NCBI GenBank assembly: GCA_002721995.1
Contig: PBMF01000018.1
Coordinates: 34,011-71,586 of the forward strand
Source of the DNA: Chloroflexota bacterium
Lineage (GTDB): Bacteria > Chloroflexota > Dehalococcoidia > Lucifugimonadales > UBA3495
Length of the DNA stretch: 37,576 bases
Direction: 5' to 3'
A program made the translations under genes and the position numbers. Every line of letters begins with the position of its first letter. Positions within the stretch are counted from its first letter, which is position 1. A model generated the notes under the pieces. That model saw only the letters and a program-made list of their open reading frames with translations. It did not search any database and had not been told where the DNA came from. Below are positions 30,278-37,576 of the stretch, in pieces.

Positions 30278-31616
30278 TTCCAGCAGCCTCCAGTATCATT
30301 TTTGCCTCTTTCAATGCCGCCGCGACTCTTCCCGGCGCGGTGCCGCCGGGGTTGTCCCTGGCGGCGGCCGACGACTGGGCGGTGATGTCGTAAACGTCCT
30401 GGTCGAAGAGACCGGACTGTTTCTTGTACTCGGCCAGCGGCAGCTCCTGCAAGCTGACGCCGTTGTCGTCACAGTGGCGGGAGAGTTGCCGCATGATGCC
30501 GTGGGCCTCCCGGAAGGGCATGCCCTTGGCCACCAGGTAGTCGGCCAGGTCGGTGGCCAGCATCTGGCTCTCTCCGGCCAGACTGGATACCCGGTCCGTG
30601 TTCAGATTCATGCCGGGAAGCATGGCCCCGAAGACATCCAGAGTAGTCGTCAGAGTGTCTGCCGCATCGAAGAAGCCCTCTTTGTCTTCCTGCAGGTCCC
30701 GGTTGTAGGTCAGCGGCAGGCCCTTGAGAGTGGTGAGCAGGCCCATCAGGTCTCCGTAGACCCGGCCGGTCTTGCCCCGGGCCAGCTCGGCGAAGTCGGG
30801 GTTCCGCTTCTGGGGCATGATGCTGCTGCCGGTGGTAAACTCGTCGGCCAGCCGGATGAACCCGAACTCGCCGCTGGACCAGAGGATCAGTTCCTCGGAC
30901 ATTCGGGAGAAGTGCATCATGCAGACCGATGTAGCCGCGAGGAATTCCACCACAAAGTCCCGGTCGGAGACGGCGTCCATGCTGTTGGCGCTGATGCGGC
31001 TGAAGCCCAGTTCCCTGGCCAAGAACTCACGGTCCGTTTGGTAGGCCACGCCGGCCAGGGCGCCGCTGCCTAGGGGCATCACATCGGTGCGCTGGTAGCA
31101 GTCGCGGAACCGGCCCACGTCCCGCTGGAACATCTCGAAATAGGCCAGCATGTGGTGGGCGAAGAGCACCGGCTGGGCCCGCTGCAGGTGGGTGTAGCCG
31201 GGCATCACCACGTCGTGGTGCTTGGCAGCCAACCCCACCAACGCCTGCTGCACGCCCCTAAGTCCGGAGGCGATCTGGGTGATGGTCTCCTTGGTGTAGA
31301 GCCGCAGGTCGACGGCCACCTGGTCGTTCCGCGACCGGGCCGTGTGCAGCCGTCCCGCCGCCGCGCCGATCAGTTGGTGCAGGCGGCTTTCGATGTTCAT
31401 GTGCAGGTCTTCCAGGTCCGGGTCCCAGGGGAATTCCTCTTCCTGAATCTCCCTCTCGATGGTCTTCAGGCCCTGGGTGATTTGGGCGCAGTCCTCATCG
31501 GAGATGATGCCCTGCTTGGCCAGCATCTTGGCGTGGGCCATGGACCCGGCAACGTCCTGTCTGTAGAGACGCCGGTCATAGTCTATGGAAACCGTGTACG
31601 CTCTGAAATCGGTCAT
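30267..31616 (-). CDS. argH: Argininosuccinate lyase
   Basis: 449 aa. Last step of arginine synthesis: argininosuccinate to arginine and fumarate. Superfamily signatures: HTARSRND (91-98), YTHLQRAQP (141-149) with catalytic Thr/His, and the mobile loop [12 protein letters not shown] (263-274) with catalytic Ser. The start MTDFRAYTV lacks the LWGGRF found at the beginning of many ArgH proteins, and an in-frame TAG two codons upstream rules out extension, so the N-terminus is shorter by about ten. The promoter lies so close that the mRNA appears leaderless. It is followed by rpe. Confidence 0.95.
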   Translation of the reverse strand: MTDFRAYTVSIDYDRRLYRQDVAGSMAHAKMLAKQGIISDEDCAQITQGLKTIEREIQEEEFPWDPDLEDLHMNIESRLHQLIGAAAGRLHTARSRNDQVAVDLRLYTKETITQIASGLRGVQQALVGLAAKHHDVVMPGYTHLQRAQPVLFAHHMLAYFEMFQRDVGRFRDCYQRTDVMPLGSGALAGVAYQTDREFLARELGFSRISANSMDAVSDRDFVVEFLAATSVCMMHFSRMSEELILWSSGEFGFIRLADEFTTGSSIMPQKRNPDFAELARGKTGRVYGDLMGLLTTLKGLPLTYNRDLQEDKEGFFDAADTLTTTLDVFGAMLPGMNLNTDRVSSLAGESQMLATDLADYLVAKGMPFREAHGIMRQLSRHCDDNGVSLQELPLAEYKKQSGLFDQDVYDITAQSSAAARDNPGGTAPGRVAAALKEAKMILEAAGNGF

Positions 31617-31625
31617 ACCCTAAAG

Positions 31626-31654
31626 ACTATAAACCCCAGGGGAGCGGCGCTCAA
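31626..31654 (-). promoter_or_regulatory. argH promoter giving a probably leaderless mRNA
   Basis: -35 TTGAGC (31654-31649), exactly 17-nt spacer, -10 TATAGT (31631-31626), then only nine bases to the ATG at 31616. Transcription should begin within about three bases of the start codon. No Shine-Dalgarno sequence. Confidence 0.65.
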
Positions 31655-31735
31655 GGAATCCCCGCCTCCGCCCTATGCTAAAATCGGCCCCACGGACCCA
31701 GCACCAGTTTGAAATCATCTCCCAGAGGTACAGAT

Positions 31736-32089
31736 ATGGCCGGACTGAACAACGAGAAATGCGAGGCGTGCCGACGGGACTCGCCCAGCGTCACGGAAGA
31801 GGAGATAGCCCAGTTCAAACCCGAGATTCCCGAGTGGGACTTGGTGAATGAGAACGGCATCCCCAAGTTGGACCGGGTGTTTAAGTTCAAAGACTTCCAG
31901 CAGGCCCTGGACTTCACCGCCCAGTTGGGCGAACTGGCCGAAGACCAGGGACACCACCCGCGGCTGACCACCGAGTGGGGCCGGGTACAGGTGACCTGGT
32001 GGACCCACAAGATTCGCAACCTGCACCGCAACGACTTCATCATGGCGTCCAAGTCGGATTACATCTACCAGGAAGCCGCCAAGGACTGA
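31736..32089 (+). CDS. Pterin-4a-carbinolamine dehydratase
   Basis: 117 aa from ATG 31736 (AGAGG upstream; an in-frame TTG at 31709 would include that site). The PCD motif is seen in EDQGHHPRLTTEWGRVQVTW, followed by the THKIRNLHRNDFIMA block with the two active-site histidines and Asp. An N-terminal NEKCEACRRDSPSVT region (CxxC) typical of bacterial PhhB-like proteins is present. Recycles 4a-hydroxytetrahydrobiopterin or acts in molybdopterin-related pterin chemistry; no aromatic hydroxylase is in view, so the pathway is open. Confidence 0.9.
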   Translation: MAGLNNEKCEACRRDSPSVTEEEIAQFKPEIPEWDLVNENGIPKLDRVFKFKDFQQALDFTAQLGELAEDQGHHPRLTTEWGRVQVTWWTHKIRNLHRNDFIMASKSDYIYQEAAKD

Positions 32090-32145
32090 CATGAAAGTCC
32101 CTGATCATATCCATCTGGTACGCTCCAAGGACTAACATGAAAGTC
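32079..32145 (+). repeat. Short direct repeat at the pterin dehydratase/LLM gene junction
   Basis: A 21-nt sequence at 32079-32099 recurs at 32125-32145 with one difference (TGA versus TAA): CCAAGGACT-x-ACATGAAAGTC. Each copy joins a stop codon to an ATG. Between them a 14-codon frame (32091-32135, MKVPDHIHLVRSKD) opens and closes. This suggests a tandem duplication of a gene junction. Confidence 0.75.
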
Positions 32146-33159
32146 ACGTATCGACTGGCCTCCAAGGCCCTGGCGTCGGTGCCCTCGGAGGCGGCGTGGG
32201 CCGAGAACATGGGCTACGATTCGGTCTCCAGCAATGAGACCGCCCACGACTCCTTCATGCCGCTGACCTTGGCCGCCACCTCCACCAACCGGGTGACATT
32301 GGAGACTCGGGTGGCCATAGCCTTCCCCCGCTCGCCAATGACCACCGCCTACCTGGCCCGCGACCTGCAGGACCTGTCCCGGGGACGGTTCCGGTTGGGC
32401 CTGGGCACCCAGGTGAAAGGCCACATAGAGCGCCGTTTTTCCACCAGTTGGGAGCCTCCCGGCCCTCGCCTCCGTGAGTACGTGCAGTCCCTGCGGGCCA
32501 TCTGGGATAGCTGGCAGAACAAGGAGAAGCTGGACTACCAGGGGAAGAGCTACCAGTTCTCGCTGATGACTCCCTTCTTCGACCCCGGCCCTAGCGAGTA
32601 CCCCACTCCCGAGGTCTTCACCGCCGCCGTCAACGGCTACAACTGCCAGGTGGCCGGCGAGGTGTCAGACGGCCTGATGCTGCACTCCCTGACCTCTCCG
32701 AAATACGTGAGCAAGGTGGTGCGGCCGGGCCTGCAGAAGGGCGCCCAGAAGGCTGGTAGAGACAGCGGCTCGTTGAAAGTTACGGGCGGCGGCTTCATCA
32801 TTACGGGACCGGACCGTTCCAGCATCCGGGCCGTCCAGGCGGACGTGCGCCGACGCATCGCCTTTTACGCTTCGACCAGGACGTATTTCCCCGTTCTGGA
32901 AGCTCACGGTTTCGAGGAGATCGGTCAGCAGCTGCACCAGATGTCCCTGGAAGGCAAATGGGCTGAGATGGGCGAGCTGGTCAGCGACGAGATGTTGGAC
33001 GCCTTCTGCGTTTCCGGCGAGTACGACGAGATCGCCGACGAGTTCCACCGGCGCTACGGCGGCCTCTTGGACGAGGCCTGCTTCACCGTCTACAGCGAGG
33101 ACCCGCCGGAGGAAGAGCAGATGCGCAGGATGGTCCGGAGACTTAGAGAACTGGGCTAG
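32137..33159 (+). CDS. LLM-class flavin/F420-dependent oxidoreductase (TIGR03617-like)
   Basis: 340 aa luciferase-like TIM barrel. Signatures: AENMGYDSVSSNETAHDSFM (~22-41), LETRVAIAFPRSPMTTAYLA (~55-74), LSRGRFRLGLGTQVKGHIERRF (two adjacent blocks, ~80-101) with the G-x-G coenzyme motif and YVQSLRAIWDSW. The GTQVKGHIERRF block is typical of the TIGR03617 F420-dependent group. ATG 32137 has no strong ribosome site (the upstream duplicate may have supplied one). Substrate unknown. Confidence 0.9.
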   Translation: MKVTYRLASKALASVPSEAAWAENMGYDSVSSNETAHDSFMPLTLAATSTNRVTLETRVAIAFPRSPMTTAYLARDLQDLSRGRFRLGLGTQVKGHIERRFSTSWEPPGPRLREYVQSLRAIWDSWQNKEKLDYQGKSYQFSLMTPFFDPGPSEYPTPEVFTAAVNGYNCQVAGEVSDGLMLHSLTSPKYVSKVVRPGLQKGAQKAGRDSGSLKVTGGGFIITGPDRSSIRAVQADVRRRIAFYASTRTYFPVLEAHGFEEIGQQLHQMSLEGKWAEMGELVSDEMLDAFCVSGEYDEIADEFHRRYGGLLDEACFTVYSEDPPEEEQMRRMVRRLRELG

Positions 33160-33197
33160 CCGGGCGTCACAACCCGCTGGCCGTGCGGGGTGTGTTG

Positions 33198-33929
33198 ATG
33201 GTGGACGCCGTAGTAGCTGCTGATTCTGCGACCTCCGGCCCATTCAAGCGGGGCAACGAGACCGGGCTGACCTACGACTTGAAGATGGCCGCTTGGGAGT
33301 GGCTCTACCACCAGGCCGGCTGCCGGGTGATCGGGTTGGAAGTGAAGCTGGAGGGCCCGGGTGGGCGCATCGTGGACCTGGCGGCAGTAGGACCCCAGAA
33401 CACCTTCTACATCGTCGAGGTCAAGTCCAGCAAGTCGGATTTCTCCAGGGATGACCACACCGCCGGCGATTTCTCGGAGTTACGGGAGCGGGAGGTGACC
33501 GTCGCCGGGCGCACGGAACTGGCCAAGGATACCCTTCGCCAGGCGGTGGACTATGCCAAGGCCACCAGACCAGACTCGTGGCGGGAGGTACCGGCCTTCA
33601 AGCAGGCCCTGGCCGACTACCGGCGGGTGGCTGGGAAAGAGGAGGCCTACCGCAACCGGGTGGCCACCTTCAGCACCAAGTTCCACGACCCCAAGTTCAT
33701 GGGTATCGCAGACTACCACTATTTAATTGCCCCCAAAGGTGTAGTGACCCGCAACAGCCTGCCGCCGCAGTGGGGACTGCTGGACGAGACCCCGTCTGTG
33801 TCATACCCCGCCCCCCACAAAGGACCCCGCAAGAACTCGGGGATAGTTTCCAATTTTCTCCGCGCCATCGCCCGCAGCAACACCACGTCCATGATGCGTT
33901 CCCAAGGTATGAGCTTTAAGCGGGTGTAA
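33198..33929 (+). CDS. PD-(D/E)XK nuclease-like (MmcB-related) protein
   Basis: About 243 aa from ATG 33198 (GTG 33183 would add five). The nuclease core GRIVDLAAVGPQNTFYIVEV then KSSKSDF (~51-77) contains D and E-x-K of the PD-(D/E)XK fold, as in MmcB-type DNA repair proteins. A middle charged section and a ~90-residue C-terminal tail (FMGIADYHYLIAPKGV, then a basic Ser/Asn-rich end) make it longer than typical MmcB (~150 aa). It could be a nuclease or DNA-binding relative; no ImuA/B/C partners nearby. Confidence 0.75.
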   Translation: MVDAVVAADSATSGPFKRGNETGLTYDLKMAAWEWLYHQAGCRVIGLEVKLEGPGGRIVDLAAVGPQNTFYIVEVKSSKSDFSRDDHTAGDFSELREREVTVAGRTELAKDTLRQAVDYAKATRPDSWREVPAFKQALADYRRVAGKEEAYRNRVATFSTKFHDPKFMGIADYHYLIAPKGVVTRNSLPPQWGLLDETPSVSYPAPHKGPRKNSGIVSNFLRAIARSNTTSMMRSQGMSFKRV

Positions 33930-33950
33930 CGGGTCTGCCTCAGTCGTAGG

Positions 33951-33969
33951 GGTGGGTTTCCAACCCACC
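33951..33969. repeat. Hairpin repeat
   Basis: GGTGGGTT (33951-33958) and AACCCACC (33962-33969), loop TCC. First of three palindromic elements in the gene-free stretch 33930-34340. No T-run, so not a typical terminator for the gene ending at 33929. Confidence 0.55.
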
Positions 33970-34015
33970 TTGCCACCTGGCAGGTCAATCTTGATCTGAC
34001 CCTGCAACTTATCAC

Positions 34016-34115
34016 CCGCTCATGGTGAGCCTGTCGAACCACGGTCACTCCGCATAAGGCTTTGCCTTGGGAACCTTGACTGACGCGCATCCTTCGACAG
34101 GCTCAGGACGAGCGG
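34016..34115. repeat. Imperfect inverted repeat (TGAGCCTGTCGAA-type)
   Basis: The left arm 34016-34038 and right arm 34093-34115 are complementary at about 20 of 23 positions around 54 nt. The shared core TGAGCCTGTCGAA is one I recall as an interspersed palindrome in many environmental bacterial genomes. No reading frame in it looks real. Confidence 0.6.
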
Positions 34116-34142
34116 TGTTTGGGTGGTGGCCTTGTCACCTGT

Positions 34143-34229
34143 AATTCCCGCGAAAGCGGGAATCCAGTATGCCGCACATAATGGCGTTTGACCTTTCCCG
34201 ACCAAACTGGATTCCGGCCTGCTCCGGAA
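34143..34229. repeat. Composite palindromic (REP/MITE-like) element
   Basis: Three nested or adjacent pairings: ATTCCCGC-GAAA-GCGGGAAT (34143-34162); GGAATCCAGT (34159-34168) with ACTGGATTCC (34206-34215); TTCCGG-CCTGCT-CCGGAA (34212-34229). The layout resembles a clustered REP unit. ATGAGA/TCTCAT (34241-34254) follows. No transposase or RAYT gene is in the window. Confidence 0.6.
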
Positions 34230-34275
34230 CGGCGCAGGGCATGAGAGGTCTCATATGAAATGGCGTGAAAGAAAT

Positions 34276-34305
34276 AGGGCGGTCCCGGTTAATCGGGACC
34301 GCCCT
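34276..34305 (-). terminator. Terminator of the PIG-L gene
   Basis: A perfect 12-bp stem AGGGCGGTCCCG (34276-34287) with CGGGACCGCCCT (34294-34305), loop GTTAAT. On the minus strand it is followed by ATTTCTTTC, a moderate T-run. Confidence 0.72.
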
Positions 34306-34340
34306 TGCGGTTATCAGGTCAATTCCTTGGGGCAACAGTC

Positions 34341-35084
34341 CTACCGGTGCAGCATCTGCCAGTCCAGGGAGCCCAGGTTGAAGGTTATACGGCGGAAGGC
34401 CTCGGCGTACTCCAGGCCGGTTTCCTCCTTGTGGCGGCTGGAGTTGTTCTTGATGCGCTCCAGGCGCTCCTCCCTTGTTGAGGACATCTGGCTGGCGTGG
34501 GCGCCCAGGGAGTCCACCTTAACGTCCAGATAGGGGCGGATGTCCACGAAAACGTCGGGCTCTTCGGTGCCCCACATGAGGGCCTGCTCCACCCGGTGGG
34601 GTTCCAGACCTTCCTCGGTGATCTGCTCGGGGAAGTGCTGGTAGCTCCAGGCGTAGGTGAATGCGGCATCCAGGGCCACCTGTCCGCTCTTGCGGTGGTC
34701 GCGGTGGGTGTGGCTGACACTTCGGTAGGGGTCGATGCAGAGGATGAGGTCGGGCTTGAAGCGGCGGATCTCCCTGGTGACCTGGCTGCGGAACAGCTCC
34801 GAATCTTCCAGTCCGCCGTCGGGGTGGGCCAGGAAGACCACATCGTCGATGCCCACGATGTCCGACGCCGCCTTTTGCTCCACCACCCTGGTGGCGGCCA
34901 GGCGTTCGGGGGTCATCTCCCGGTCTCCGGTGCCCTTGTTGCCGTTGGTGCACATGACCACGCAGCCAACGGTGCCGAATTCATGGATCCACTTGGAGAG
35001 TGTGGCGCCGCATCCGCCCTCGCAGTCGTCGGGGTGGGGCGTCACTGCCATGGCCCGTTTGGGGGCCGTCGTCAGAATTTCCAT
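34341..35084 (-). CDS. PIG-L/LmbE-family N-acetylglucosaminyl-deacetylase-like protein
   Basis: 247 aa. Zinc site H17-P-D19-D20 in TPHPDDCEGG and H127/H130 in HTHRDHR (125-131). The family de-N-acetylates GlcNAc-linked molecules, including precursors of mycothiol (MshB) and bacillithiol (BshB); here no thiol-synthesis partner is near, so the substrate is open. VDSLGAHASQMSS near the C-terminus is common to the family. ATG 35084. Preceded by a gap of 117 nt. Confidence 0.9.
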   Translation of the reverse strand: MEILTTAPKRAMAVTPHPDDCEGGCGATLSKWIHEFGTVGCVVMCTNGNKGTGDREMTPERLAATRVVEQKAASDIVGIDDVVFLAHPDGGLEDSELFRSQVTREIRRFKPDLILCIDPYRSVSHTHRDHRKSGQVALDAAFTYAWSYQHFPEQITEEGLEPHRVEQALMWGTEEPDVFVDIRPYLDVKVDSLGAHASQMSSTREERLERIKNNSSRHKEETGLEYAEAFRRITFNLGSLDWQMLHR

Positions 35085-35201
35085 CCGGGTATCGGTAGTC
35101 TCCTGTGTGGGGCTGCCACGCCAGCCATTATACGTATTTCAGGGGCGTGTTTGCAGGCCTTGGGGCCGGTCAAAATGGGAAAGGATACCGGAGGCGGGGA
35201 A

Positions 35202-35861
35202 TCAGCTGATGGAGGTTTTTTCCAGACCCACGGGGGTGGTGGCGTAGCGGCCCGAGCGGCCGGGGATGCGTTCCAGCCAGCCGAACTTGGAGCGGGCGGC
35301 ATTGCGCAGGGTCTGGGTGAAATTGCCCGGCTTCCGCCAGCCGGCCATGTCGAAAAGCAGGCCCAGTTCATCGGCGTTGACACCGTCCAGGCCGAAATGC
35401 CTGCTGGCGCCCTCCGCTGCGACGACTACCCGCTTCATGTCGCCGACAGGGTTGACCCCCTGGCAGAAGGCGGCGAAATCTCGGCGGACCTCTTCCGACA
35501 TCAACTCCGGAGGTACAGAAACTGTTTCCTGCCTTGTGCCATTTCCGTTGGTGGTAGCAGGCGTTTCCTGGGCCGGTGCGGGTACAGGTGTATCTTCGAC
35601 AGGAGCGGGTATTGGGGCCGGGGCCTCGGCCTGCGGCGTTTCCGGTGTAGTTGCTACTGCGGCGGCCAGGGCGGAGGTGGCTACGCTGGTACCTTTTTCC
35701 TCAGCGGATGCGGGATTCGGCCCGGCTGCAGGCTGGGAGCCCATCAGCTCGCGGGGCAGGTCACGGAGCACCATACCCACGACTTCATGCAGCACCTCGG
35801 CCTCTTCGGACTCAAAAGTGATCTGCGTGTTGTTGGGCAGTGATATGGAAACTTTGACCAT
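35202..35861 (-). CDS. Protein of unknown function: short N-terminal domain, Ala/Pro/Thr linker, C-terminal domain
   Basis: 219 aa from ATG 35861; an in-frame ATG at 35921 would add 20 residues that look less native. Neither has a good ribosome site. N-terminal ~1-38 (MVKVSISLPNNTQITFESEE) is a short domain; ~40-130 is an Ala/Pro/Thr-rich linker; the last ~85 residues (VVVAAEGASRHFGLDGVNADE to the end, listed in parts) form an alpha/beta or winged-helix-like domain ending in GRYATTP. I do not recognise the family. It lies 176 nt downstream of uvrC. No membrane segment or signal. Confidence 0.6.
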   Translation of the reverse strand: MVKVSISLPNNTQITFESEEAEVLHEVVGMVLRDLPRELMGSQPAAGPNPASAEEKGTSVATSALAAAVATTPETPQAEAPAPIPAPVEDTPVPAPAQETPATTNGNGTRQETVSVPPELMSEEVRRDFAAFCQGVNPVGDMKRVVVAAEGASRHFGLDGVNADELGLLFDMAGWRKPGNFTQTLRNAARSKFGWLERIPGRSGRYATTPVGLEKTSIS

Positions 35862-36037
35862 GTTTACATTTATCCAGCCGGGCTTGGTGCTGAGTACCTT
35901 CCGGTAGAAAGGGATACCCATTGGTCAGGCCTGGGGATACATGGTAACGCACGCCTGCCTCGATGGCAACAAGACATTGTGCAGAAGTGTAGGCAGAGAG
36001 GGGCCCAGGCGTGGGGCAGGCGTGAAAAAAAGAGGCG

Positions 36038-37576
36038 CTAGAGGGTCTGCTTCAACCGGATGGCCAGGGAACGGGTCATGCCGGGTACCGCCGCAAGATC
36101 GTCGATGGCGGCCTCTTTGATACCCTTTAGCGTGCCGAAACGGCGCATCAACATCCGCTTGCGTTTGGGCCCGATGCCGGTCACGTTGTCGATGGGGGAA
36201 CGCAGGCTGCTCTTGCTCCTCAGGTTGCGGTGGTAGGTGATGGCGAAGCGGTGGGCCTCATCCCTTATCCGCTGCACCAGGTAGAGGGCCTGGGAATCCC
36301 GGGGCAGGATGATGGGTTCCGGTGTGTGGGGGACGAACAGCTCTTCGTTCTCCTTGGCCAGGGACGCCAGAGGTATGTCGTCCAGGCCCAGCTCCAATAA
36401 GACCTCCAGGGCGGCGGACAGCTGCCCCTTGCCGCCGTCGATCAGCACCAGGTCGGGAATGACGCCGAAGCTGTCCACGCCAAGGCCCTCTCCCTCGCCC
36501 CGTTTCTCGGCGGCGCGGGCGGCGGCCAAGCGCTTGAACCGGCGGCGGATGACCTCGCGCATGCTCTCGAAGTCATCGACCCCATCAACCGTTTTGATCT
36601 TGAACCTGCGGTAGTGGGAGGGCTTGGGTTTGCCGTCCTCAAACACCACCATGCTGGCCACGGTGTTGCTGCCCTGTATATGGGATATGTCGTAGCACTC
36701 CATCCGGCGCAGGGGCAGGGGCAGGCTCAGTTCTTCCTCCAGGTCGGACATGGCCTGTTGGATGATGTCGGTGTTGTCCAGCCACTTGATGCGGTGCTGG
36801 GCCAACCCCTGGCGGGCGTTGTCGGCCACGGTCTGGACCAACTGCTTGTGGACGCCGCGTTGGGGGCAGACCAGGCGCACGGCCCCGCCACGAGTTTGGC
36901 GCAGCCACTCGGTGATTGTCTCTTCGTCCTCGGGCATGTGCTGCACGACCACCCGGGGCGGGACCACCAACGCCGATTCGTAGAACTGCTTCACGAACTG
37001 GCCGAGGACCAGCGTTTCCGTGTCGTCGTCGGTGCCCTCCATGAAGAAGTGTTCCCGGCCGATGAGTTTGCCCTTGCGGATGAAGAACACCTCCACCCAG
37101 GTCTCGTTACTGCCCTGGGCCAGGGCTATGACGTCCATATCGCTGATGGGGTTGGAATCAACTTTGATGCGCTGTTCCTCGGCCACCTTCTCCACGGCCT
37201 TCATCCTGTCGCGGAGCACGGCGGCCCGTTCGAACTCGAGGTTCTCCGAGGCCAGTTCCATGTTCTGGTTCAGGTCCCGGGTGACGGTCTCAGTGTCACC
37301 CTCCATGAACATGATCACCTGGTCGATGACCTTGCCGTAGTCCTCTTTGGTGGCCGTGCCGGTACAGGGAGCAACGCAGCGGTTGATGTAGTACTCCAGG
37401 CAGGGACGCGGGTCGTTGCCGGTGATGTTCTTGGTGCAGGAACGGTAGGGGAACAGGCGCTTGACCAGGTCCATGGTCTTGCGCACTGTACCGGCCGTGG
37501 CGAAGGGGCCGAAGTAACGGGCGCCGTCCTTGGCGACCTTGCGGGTGATGTAGACCCGGGGGAACTCCTCGGCCAG
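36038..37576 (-). CDS. uvrC: Excinuclease ABC subunit C, N-terminus cut by window edge
   Basis: 513 codons visible, without the start. The part of the GIY-YIG domain nearest the cut (VYITRKVAKDGARYFGPF) is present, followed by the Cys-containing PCLEYYINRCVAPC segment, the UVR motif region, the endonuclease (RNase H-like) part with ECYDISHIQGSNTVASMVVF (a block typical of UvrC) and PDLVLIDGGKGQL, and a C-terminal HhH region (TGIGPKRKRML, AVPGMTRSLAIRL). Makes both incisions at UvrB-bound lesions in nucleotide excision repair. A poly-T run follows its stop, without an obvious stem. Confidence 0.97.
   Translation of the reverse strand: MAEEFPRVYITRKVAKDGARYFGPFATAGTVRKTMDLVKRLFPYRSCTKNITGNDPRPCLEYYINRCVAPCTGTATKEDYGKVIDQVIMFMEGDTETVTRDLNQNMELASENLEFERAAVLRDRMKAVEKVAEEQRIKVDSNPISDMDVIALAQGSNETWVEVFFIRKGKLIGREHFFMEGTDDDTETLVLGQFVKQFYESALVVPPRVVVQHMPEDEETITEWLRQTRGGAVRLVCPQRGVHKQLVQTVADNARQGLAQHRIKWLDNTDIIQQAMSDLEEELSLPLPLRRMECYDISHIQGSNTVASMVVFEDGKPKPSHYRRFKIKTVDGVDDFESMREVIRRRFKRLAAARAAEKRGEGEGLGVDSFGVIPDLVLIDGGKGQLSAALEVLLELGLDDIPLASLAKENEELFVPHTPEPIILPRDSQALYLVQRIRDEAHRFAITYHRNLRSKSSLRSPIDNVTGIGPKRKRMLMRRFGTLKGIKEAAIDDLAAVPGMTRSLAIRLKQTL

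Noticed and set aside
1-37576. tRNA genes or CRISPR array
   Set aside because: No T-arm-like GGTTCGANTCC with matching acceptor stem and no regularly spaced repeats were seen by eye.

Overview
The window looks like chromosomal DNA of an uncultured Chloroflexota, probably a Dehalococcoidia/SAR202-type lineage. This is inferred from the GC-rich coding sequence, the Thr/Pro-rich lipoprotein solute-binding proteins, an F420-type LLM oxidoreductase, the SCO1664-DUF3090 pair and a zinc-ribbon L28. No rRNA, tRNA, CRISPR array, prophage or transposase was seen. Both ends cut genes: a cysteine synthase on the left and uvrC on the right.

Layout: 1-2668 (minus strand) holds cysteine synthase, a MoeB/ThiF-like E1 enzyme and a three-cysteine Rrf2 regulator, plus a thioesterase. 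Next to the rrf2 promoter lies a perfect palindrome that closely matches the IscR type 1 site. A leader of about 240 nt with alternative hairpins precedes moeB. 2771-8032 (plus) holds a small membrane protein, a run of LPG-synthase-TM-like protein, UbiA-family prenyltransferase and DUF362 protein, then a divergent YchF-like GTPase and a GNAT. 8121-14289 (minus) is a tandem triplication of family 5 solute-binding lipoproteins. Each copy has its own promoter and terminator, and no permease or ATPase gene is present. 14579-18210 holds a VOC protein, the SCO1664/DUF3090 pair, a GlcG/HbpS-like protein, a receiver-only response regulator and a lipoprotein peroxiredoxin.

The peroxiredoxin reads through an in-frame UGA exactly where the peroxidatic cysteine should be, followed at the right distance by a bacterial-SECIS-like hairpin. 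It is the strongest candidate for an unusual gene here, a membrane-anchored selenocysteine peroxiredoxin.

18238-23775 (minus) holds a ComM/YifB protein that lacks its Walker A segment, an FAH-family hydrolase, an MBL hydrolase, a translin-family protein, ThiE with an unfamiliar N-terminal extension and two FmdB zinc ribbons. 23948-28674 (plus) holds polA, an HpcH/CitE-like lyase, folB and a PNPOx-like protein. 28736-37576 holds a cupin, rpmB, rpe, argH (apparently leaderless), a pterin dehydratase, an LLM oxidoreductase, a PD-(D/E)XK-like protein, a cluster of noncoding palindromic repeats, a PIG-L deacetylase, an unknown protein and uvrC. Many genes are separated by long palindromic, probably bidirectional, terminators with CCCCGG/CCGGGG cores.
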